Source: Methanosaeta sp. UBA80
GTDB taxonomy: Archaea; Halobacteriota; Methanosarcinia; Methanotrichales; Methanotrichaceae
DNA length: 8,811 nt
NCBI GenBank assembly: GCA_002505805.1
Contig: DAWB01000091.1
Location: 1 to 8,811, forward strand
Direction of reading: 5' to 3'
How positions within the stretch are numbered: position 1 is the first letter of the stretch; the number at the start of each line of letters is the position of its first letter. A program made the translations under genes and the position numbers. The notes under the pieces are model-generated. The model ran no database searches. It saw nothing but the letters and a program-made list of their open reading frames with translations, and was not told the DNA's origin. Shown here piece by piece: positions 4,732 through 8,811 of this stretch.

Positions 4732-6143
4732 TGGTGGAGGAGATATTGCCCCATTCTGCCGCAGGCAAGACAGGGCCGTTCTGGCCGGCCTTGCCTATTA
4801 TTTTCTCTCTTTTCAGCCTGATCCTCTTCTCCTCGGTCCCGGCTCTGGCCGAGGAGGCCGTCCGGGCTCCGGATTTCAATGCCACAGGCGCGGACGGCAA
4901 GAGCTTCTCTTTATCCGGATTTTCCGGCTCGCCTCTGATCTTGCATATAACCAATATTGAGATCCCTCTATGCATAGAATGCGAGAAATCCCTCCAGGGC
5001 CAGGTGGAAGAGCTGGCTCGCCTGAAGGAGATGCATCCAGAGATCCAGATAGCTACAATCAACATGCGCAAGAATCCTTACTCCGATGACGGAAGGAATC
5101 TGGCCGAGAGTTGGTGGGCGGTCAATATAACCTGGCCCTGGACCGAGGATATAGAGCCTTATGCCATCGCCAGCAAATATCTCGACTACTGGAATGTGCG
5201 GGGCGGCTCCTCCAATCCCACTTTGCTGCTCATAGACAGGGATGGCATGATCTCTGCCATATATCATGTCTACCGGGTAGGCGAGGGTGAGTTGGACGGA
5301 GTGCAGAGCGCAGAGACGCTATATAACAAAATTCAGGATCTGGACAGCAGAGGATGGCAGGGGCTGGAGGGAGAGATATCCCGGCAGAATGTCTCTGCAT
5401 TGGGAATGTTTATACTGGGCATAGTGACATCTCTGGCTCCCTGCTCCATCGCCCTCATGATCGCCGTGTTCTCTTATGTCCTGACGGTACGGAGAAAGGA
5501 GGAGTACACCAGGAAGAGCGTCTCATCATCTAAAGAGGGCTTTTTGATTGGAGTGGCCTTCACCCTGGGCATGGGGGCGGTCTTCTTTGTTTTGGGGCTG
5601 TTCATATCCCAGGTGGGGCTGTTCATACGCGACTCCCGCCTTTTCGACCTTCTGGCCGGGCTGATTATGATCCTGCTCGGCGTCAGCAACATCAAGCCAT
5701 TGGAGGAGATAATTGAGCCGCTTAAAAGCCGGCTGCGAGGGCCGGGCGGTGAGCACTGCGAGGTTAAAAAGAGCCTGCTGCAAAGCTCGGTGGAGGCATC
5801 CATCTCCCTCTTCCAGCGATCCGCCTTCATCGGAGCCCTCACTTTGGGGGTATTCTTCGCCCTAGGCTGGGCCCCTTGTGCTCTTTCCATGGTCCTGCCG
5901 GTGCTGATCTGGCTGGCGTCCCAGGATGTCACCCCCCTGGCGGGAGGCATGATGCTCTTCATCTTCGGGGTGGGTCACGGCGTTCCCATCATTCCCATAG
6001 CCACCTTCTCCCGCACCGTTGGAGGAAGGATCGGGGAGAAGTATGTATCTGTGGGTGCCTGGACCACCAAGTTCTTCGGGCTGCTGGTGATTGTGGTGGG
6101 TGTGGTTTATGCGGCGAGGTACTTCGGGCTGCTGCTGTGGTAG
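4731..6143 (+). CDS. Thioredoxin-like/CcdA fusion, DsbD-like membrane thiol transporter
   Basis: A 470-residue DsbD-like fusion. A signal sequence (about 18-40, ending VPALA) exports a redoxin/TlpA-like domain with Cys81-Ile-Glu-Cys84 and a cis-Pro site at SNPTLLLID (Pro163). From about 222 follows a CcdA membrane domain with six helices near 223-251, 270-299, 304-320, 364-396, 402-426 and 446-468. The paired cysteines expected in CcdA/DsbD are present in LAPCS (Cys238) and WAPCA (Cys383). Such proteins move electrons from cytosolic thioredoxin across the membrane to periplasm-side thiols, for protein repair or cytochrome c maturation. The gene order relative to DsbD is single periplasmic domain then membrane domain. 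ATG 4731 overlaps the previous stop; a TTG at 4728 and a TTG at 4746, the latter 5 nt after GGAGG (4736-4740), are alternatives. Confidence 0.87.
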   Translation: MVEEILPHSAAGKTGPFWPALPIIFSLFSLILFSSVPALAEEAVRAPDFNATGADGKSFSLSGFSGSPLILHITNIEIPLCIECEKSLQGQVEELARLKEMHPEIQIATINMRKNPYSDDGRNLAESWWAVNITWPWTEDIEPYAIASKYLDYWNVRGGSSNPTLLLIDRDGMISAIYHVYRVGEGELDGVQSAETLYNKIQDLDSRGWQGLEGEISRQNVSALGMFILGIVTSLAPCSIALMIAVFSYVLTVRRKEEYTRKSVSSSKEGFLIGVAFTLGMGAVFFVLGLFISQVGLFIRDSRLFDLLAGLIMILLGVSNIKPLEEIIEPLKSRLRGPGGEHCEVKKSLLQSSVEASISLFQRSAFIGALTLGVFFALGWAPCALSMVLPVLIWLASQDVTPLAGGMMLFIFGVGHGVPIIPIATFSRTVGGRIGEKYVSVGAWTTKFFGLLVIVVGVVYAARYFGLLLW

Positions 6144-6159
6144 GGGATCCCGGTATCCC
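6144..6159 (+). terminator. Short hairpin after the CcdA-fusion gene
   Basis: GGGAT (6144-6148) pairs with ATCCC (6155-6159) across a 6-nt loop directly after the stop codon. Only a weak T-containing stretch follows, so it may be a poor terminator or chance. It separates the operon from the TATA element of the next gene. Confidence 0.25.
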
Positions 6160-6167
6160 GAAACCTC

Positions 6168-6174
6168 TTAATAT
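6168..6174 (+). promoter_or_regulatory. TATA-like element for a leaderless surface-protein transcript
   Basis: TTAATAT is centred 26 nt before the A of ATG 6197, the normal TATA-to-start distance in archaea. As no Shine-Dalgarno sequence precedes that ATG, transcription could begin at the start codon itself. Confidence 0.4.
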
Positions 6175-6196
6175 CTTTCAATATAATCTATTGTCC

Positions 6197-6805
6197 ATGA
6201 AAAATAGATTAGCCGTTCTTATCCTCCCACTTTTGCTCCTGTCCAGCCCGGTGGATGCATCCGGCGGCTGGTTCAAGGTGATCAATGTCACTCCCATAGA
6301 GATGACTGCCAACAGCGAGGCCAACTTCACCGTCTCGGTCAAGGGCATGGGGGGCGAGAGGGCCTATGTGGAGCTGGTCTTCAGGAATCGGAGCGAAGGC
6401 TTCGACTTCAACTGCCCCAAGATGATAAAGAATGTCTTTCCTGCCGGCGTCACCGATTATGAATGCTCGGTCAGGGCAGGCGATGTTGCCCCCGGCAACT
6501 ACTCCTTTGTTGTGGATACAGCCGCTCCGGGAGCCAGGCCGGGAAAGCTTACCGCCTACATCAATGTAATAGAGCAAAAGAGCCAGGTTGAAGCTATTTA
6601 CGACTCGACGATCGATTATCTGAGGGATATGTCAGGCTCAGGCGATTCGGAGCCTGAACTGTCAGAGAATTCCGGAGGGGCATCTCCGCCAACAGGAGCG
6701 GAAGCCGAGGCAGGTGAAGCGCTGCCAGAGGCTCCTATGCCCGGAGCAGCAATGGCAATTCTCAGCCTGCTGGTCACTTTGAGAAGTTTCAGGAAGAGGA
6801 TATAG
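6197..6805 (+). CDS. Secreted surface protein with C-terminal sorting-type anchor
   Basis: A 202-residue exported protein. Residues 1-22 are a signal peptide (MKNRLAVLILPLLLLSSPVD). Residues about 24-125 form a beta-sandwich-like domain, seen in archaeal surface proteins, with potential N-glycosylation sites such as Asn30, Asn43, Asn65 and Asn101 and exactly two cysteines, Cys73 and Cys90. An acidic Ser/Gly/Pro/Glu linker (about 143-178) precedes the C-terminal PGAAMAILSLLVTLRSFRKR: a PG motif, a hydrophobic stretch and a basic end, resembling PGF-CTERM archaeosortase substrates although Phe is replaced by Ala. ATG 6197 has no ribosome binding site but a TATA-like element at 26 nt. It lies 53 nt after the CcdA fusion and may be a disulfide-containing client. 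The longer open frame upstream overlaps the CcdA gene and is not used. Confidence 0.75.
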   Translation: MKNRLAVLILPLLLLSSPVDASGGWFKVINVTPIEMTANSEANFTVSVKGMGGERAYVELVFRNRSEGFDFNCPKMIKNVFPAGVTDYECSVRAGDVAPGNYSFVVDTAAPGARPGKLTAYINVIEQKSQVEAIYDSTIDYLRDMSGSGDSEPELSENSGGASPPTGAEAEAGEALPEAPMPGAAMAILSLLVTLRSFRKRI

Positions 6806-6807
6806 GT

Positions 6808-7731
6808 CTAGCTCTCCATCTCCCAGCCCAACCTCTCTCTGATGATCAGATAGCTCATCTCCGGAGGTATGGCTCCCACCTCGGTGCATATCAGATCGAT
6901 ATATTGGTGTGGCGTGACATCGAAGGCCGGGTTTCGAACCCGGACATGGCTGTAGCGGCTGTGATCAGCCAGAACCTCCGCCGCATCCCTCTCCTCTATG
7001 GTCACCAGCTCGCCCAGGATGGTCTGGGGGCTGAACTTATAGGTCTCGGCGGCCACCATGAAGCCGGTCCTGGCCTCATGGGCAGATAGGGCAATCTGGG
7101 CGGTTCCGATCTTATTTACCAGCGTTCCGTTGGCGGTTATCACATCCGCCCCCACCACCACCAGGTCCACCTCATTCATGAAGCTCCTCGCAGCAGAGTC
7201 GACTATCAGCTCCGTCTCCACACCCATCCGGTCCAGCATTCCTATGGTGGTATGCCCCTGGAACCTGGGACGGGACTCGGTGGCGATCACCTTGATCTTT
7301 TTGCCTGCTTTGTGAGCGGTGCTTATCACCGACAGGGCAGCCAAAGAATTGCAGTGGGTCATCACCACATCGCCATCTCTGATCCTCCTGCTGCCGATCT
7401 GGCCGATCTTCTCCAGAGCCTTCTCCGAGCTTTCTACGAAGCGATTGGCATTGAAGACAACCGCCTCCCGGGCGGAGGGCAGGTCGGCTGCCTCATATTT
7501 CATGACCATGCGTATGGCATTGGATAGAGAGATCGCAGTGGGCCTGGTCTCCAGAAGCATCCGGGCCGCGGCCTTCATCTGGGTATTGAAATCATCCAGA
7601 CTCTCTGCCTCTGCCGCCAGGGCCAAGTCGCGCAGGGAGGCAGCAGCGGCGCTGGCGATCCGACCCGCTCCTCTTATCTCCATGGAGCTTATCCTGGCCG
7701 AGGTCTGTATTACCTGATCTATAGGTTTCAT
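6808..7731 (-). CDS. Ribose-1,5-bisphosphate isomerase
   Basis: A 307-residue enzyme of the archaeal R15P isomerase family (aIF2B-like, e2b2). It converts ribose-1,5-bisphosphate to ribulose-1,5-bisphosphate, linking AMP phosphorylase to type III RuBisCO in nucleoside degradation. Visible signatures are the phosphate-binding RGAGRIA (20-26), Cys127 in MTHCNS and Asp196 in VGADVI. Their separation of 69 residues equals that between the catalytic Cys133 and Asp202 of the Thermococcus kodakarensis enzyme. ETYKF (229-233) and VRNPAFDVTP (265-274) are also typical. Length is normal for the family and both ends are intact. GGTGATC (7734-7740, minus strand) sits 2 nt before ATG 7731. The stop is only 2 bp from that of the convergent surface-protein gene. 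AMP phosphorylase and RuBisCO genes are not in the window. Cytosolic. Confidence 0.93.
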   Translation of the reverse strand: MKPIDQVIQTSARISSMEIRGAGRIASAAAASLRDLALAAEAESLDDFNTQMKAAARMLLETRPTAISLSNAIRMVMKYEAADLPSAREAVVFNANRFVESSEKALEKIGQIGSRRIRDGDVVMTHCNSLAALSVISTAHKAGKKIKVIATESRPRFQGHTTIGMLDRMGVETELIVDSAARSFMNEVDLVVVGADVITANGTLVNKIGTAQIALSAHEARTGFMVAAETYKFSPQTILGELVTIEERDAAEVLADHSRYSHVRVRNPAFDVTPHQYIDLICTEVGAIPPEMSYLIIRERLGWEMES

Positions 7732-7797
7732 TTGATCACCGCTTATATCCCTTCAGGATAAATTCATTTCCCGCCGGCATAAATTGTTTTCTTCGAG
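7732..7797. promoter_or_regulatory. Compact divergent promoter between R15P isomerase and TatD genes
   Basis: In 66 bp two divergent genes must be driven. Leftward, CAATTTATGC (about 7778-7787, minus strand) would start transcription near 7756, upstream of the GGTGATC site. Rightward, CTTATATCCC (about 7742-7751) would start it near 7771, about 27 nt before ATG 7798. A 5-bp dyad, TATCC (7746-7750) and GGATA (7756-7760), overlaps the rightward element. The TATA boxes are plausible but not strong. Confidence 0.4.
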
Positions 7798-8676
7798 ATG
7801 GTCTTCTTGTCTTTTCTTCTGGCCTTGGCAGGCACACCAAAAGAGATAAAACCAACCAGGCGAAAGCTGCAACCGGGAGGAATCCAATCGCCCGATAAGC
7901 CAATTTCCGGTGCAATAGACGCTCATTGCCATCTGGACTTCAAACAATTTAATAAGGACCGCCAAGAGGTACTGGACAGCGCCCGCCGCTCAGGGATAGC
8001 TCATATGATCAACTCCGGGGTCGACCTCTCCACCAATTCCAGGTCTCTGGAGCTCTCTACTAAATACGATTTCATCTCTGCTACTCTGGGCCTCTCGCCC
8101 AATACATTGGAGAGCATCAGGGAGCCCGAGCTGGATATGCTCTTCCGGCAGCTGGAAGAGAATGCCGATCGAGCGGTGGGGATAGGGGAAGCGGGACTTG
8201 ACTACTATCACTGCAAGGATGCCACCGGCAGGAGGCGCCAGGCGGAAGTCTTCAGCCGGGTCATTGATCTGGCCAGGTCCCTGGACAAGCCCCTGGTGAT
8301 CCACTCCCGGGACGCAGAGCAGCCTGCTTTGGATATGGTCAAGCATCTGGATAAAGTGGTCTTCCACTGCTACAGCGGCTCTCTCTCCACCATGAAGGAG
8401 GCACAGGACCGGGGGTATTACATCTCCCTGGCCACCAATGTCTGCCGTTCCGGCCGCCATCAGATCCTGGCCCGCAATGTATCTCTGGAGAGGCTGCTGG
8501 TAGAGACTGACAGCCCCTTTCTCTCTCCCAGAGGAGGACGCAATGAGCCCTCATTCGTTCTGGACTCCATTCGCCTGATCGCCAGAATCAGAGGAATGGA
8601 GCCTCAGGAGCTGGCGAGGATAACGGCGGAAAATACCAAACGAATTTATAACATCCGATCAAGTACACTACCTTAG
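7798..8676 (+). CDS. tatD: TatD-family metal-dependent hydrolase
   Basis: A 292-residue TIM-barrel metallohydrolase of the TatD family, whose members include DNases with 3'-5' exonuclease activity. Metal-site motifs are in order: His43-x-His45 in DAHCHLD, Glu131 in GIGEAGLDY, His169 in LVIHSR, His190 in VVFHCYSG and Asp238 in VETDSP. The usual G-x-H-P of bacterial TatD is GLSP (98-101) here. Family members normally begin 2-5 residues before the D-x-H-x-H motif. This frame has about 40 extra residues, starting MVFLSFLLALAG and followed by a basic, Pro-rich stretch. The frame is closed by TAA 18 nt upstream of ATG 7798, and no standard start codon lies near the motif, so the extension seems real unless there is a sequence error. 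Ribosome binding site weak. Probably a DNA- or RNA-processing enzyme; substrate unknown. Confidence 0.85.
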   Translation: MVFLSFLLALAGTPKEIKPTRRKLQPGGIQSPDKPISGAIDAHCHLDFKQFNKDRQEVLDSARRSGIAHMINSGVDLSTNSRSLELSTKYDFISATLGLSPNTLESIREPELDMLFRQLEENADRAVGIGEAGLDYYHCKDATGRRRQAEVFSRVIDLARSLDKPLVIHSRDAEQPALDMVKHLDKVVFHCYSGSLSTMKEAQDRGYYISLATNVCRSGRHQILARNVSLERLLVETDSPFLSPRGGRNEPSFVLDSIRLIARIRGMEPQELARITAENTKRIYNIRSSTLP

Positions 8677-8691
8677 AGAATTCATAAAGAA

Positions 8692-8811
8692 ATGGTCAAG
8701 ATGAACAGGATGCCAATTCAATTTGAGCATATAATGAGCTACCTCGGCTCAAAGAAGGAGAAGGGCAGAAAGAAGATCGGACTGCTCGTGGATGGGCCCA
8801 ATATGCTCAGA
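8692..8811 (+). CDS. NYN-domain protein, N-terminal part (cut by window edge)
   Basis: The first 40 codons of a protein that continues past the right edge. After a charged lead (FEHIMSYLGSKKEKGRKK) comes KIGLLVDGPNMLR, the first strand and catalytic-type Asp of the NYN/PIN-like fold, matching the archaeal TIGR00288/DUF88-like family of putative RNases. The remaining acidic residues are outside the window. ATG 8692 is 15 nt after the TatD stop; in-frame ATGs at 8701 and 8710 are alternatives, and none has a clear ribosome binding site. TTTATAA (8644-8650), inside the end of the TatD gene, could serve as its own promoter. Confidence 0.75.
   Translation, partial: MVKMNRMPIQFEHIMSYLGSKKEKGRKKIGLLVDGPNMLR

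Noticed and set aside
5474..5962. 162-codon minus-strand open frame opposite the CcdA domain
   Set aside because: Shadow of a strongly supported membrane-protein gene.
5876..6196. Upstream extension of the surface-protein frame
   Set aside because: It runs out of frame through the CcdA membrane domain and is His/Gly/Arg-rich shadow translation; the signal peptide begins at 6197.
6927..6943. Perfect tRNA T-arm look-alike on the minus strand (5-bp CCGGG/CCCGG stem, loop TTCGAAA)
   Set aside because: It lies in the conserved VRNPAFDV coding segment of the isomerase gene, and no acceptor, D or anticodon arms surround it; chance mimicry.
7990..8460. 156-codon minus-strand open frame opposite the TatD gene
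   Set aside because: Shadow frame; TatD metal-site motifs on the plus strand are complete.

Overview
The window is archaeal and most likely from a methanogen of the Methanothrix/Methanosarcina group. The strongest pointer is a chromosomal protein MC1, a family of Methanosarcinales and haloarchaea. Supporting signs are an ArvA/ArvB/ArvC GTPase operon, a type III-RuBisCO-linked ribose-1,5-bisphosphate isomerase, TATA-type promoters, Shine-Dalgarno sites such as GGTGATC, and a PGx C-terminal sorting tail. The genus is inference; no rRNA or tRNA gene is present to fix it.

Layout. (1) 1-377 is AT-rich and non-coding, with a dyad-flanked TATA box and a 19-bp palindrome. (2) 378-946 (+) encodes a small secreted protein with a duplicated VLDLSTL motif, then a 49-residue protein too short for standard ORF cut-offs. 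(3) 954-2415 (-) is the overlapping operon arvA-arvB-arvC (Era-like GTPase, DUF2073 partner, zinc-ribbon partner). (4) 2706-3068 (-) is MC1 with an unusual lysine-rich tail. (5) 3194-3823 (-) is an unrecognised protein with all its cysteines in the C-terminal part. (6) 4174-6805 (+) holds three exported or membrane proteins: a thioredoxin-like protein (CVPC), a thioredoxin-CcdA fusion (CIEC plus a six-helix electron-transfer domain), and a surface protein with two cysteines and a sorting-type tail. (7) 6808-7731 (-) is ribose-1,5-bisphosphate isomerase. (8) 7798-8676 (+) is a TatD-family hydrolase with an N-terminal extension. (9) 8692-8811 (+) is the start of a NYN-domain protein cut by the window edge.

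Working together. ArvABC is a translationally coupled cytosolic/membrane GTPase module; its haloarchaeal relatives are linked to extracellular vesicle formation. The 4174-6805 cluster looks like an extracytoplasmic thiol-disulfide system: the CcdA domain would carry electrons across the membrane to one or both thioredoxin-like domains, and the surface protein next door may be a client. Two convergent gene pairs (946/954 and 6805/6808) nearly touch. In the first pair, the lysine codons of each gene supply an oligo-T tract downstream of the other. No CRISPR array, insertion sequence, tRNA or rRNA was seen.
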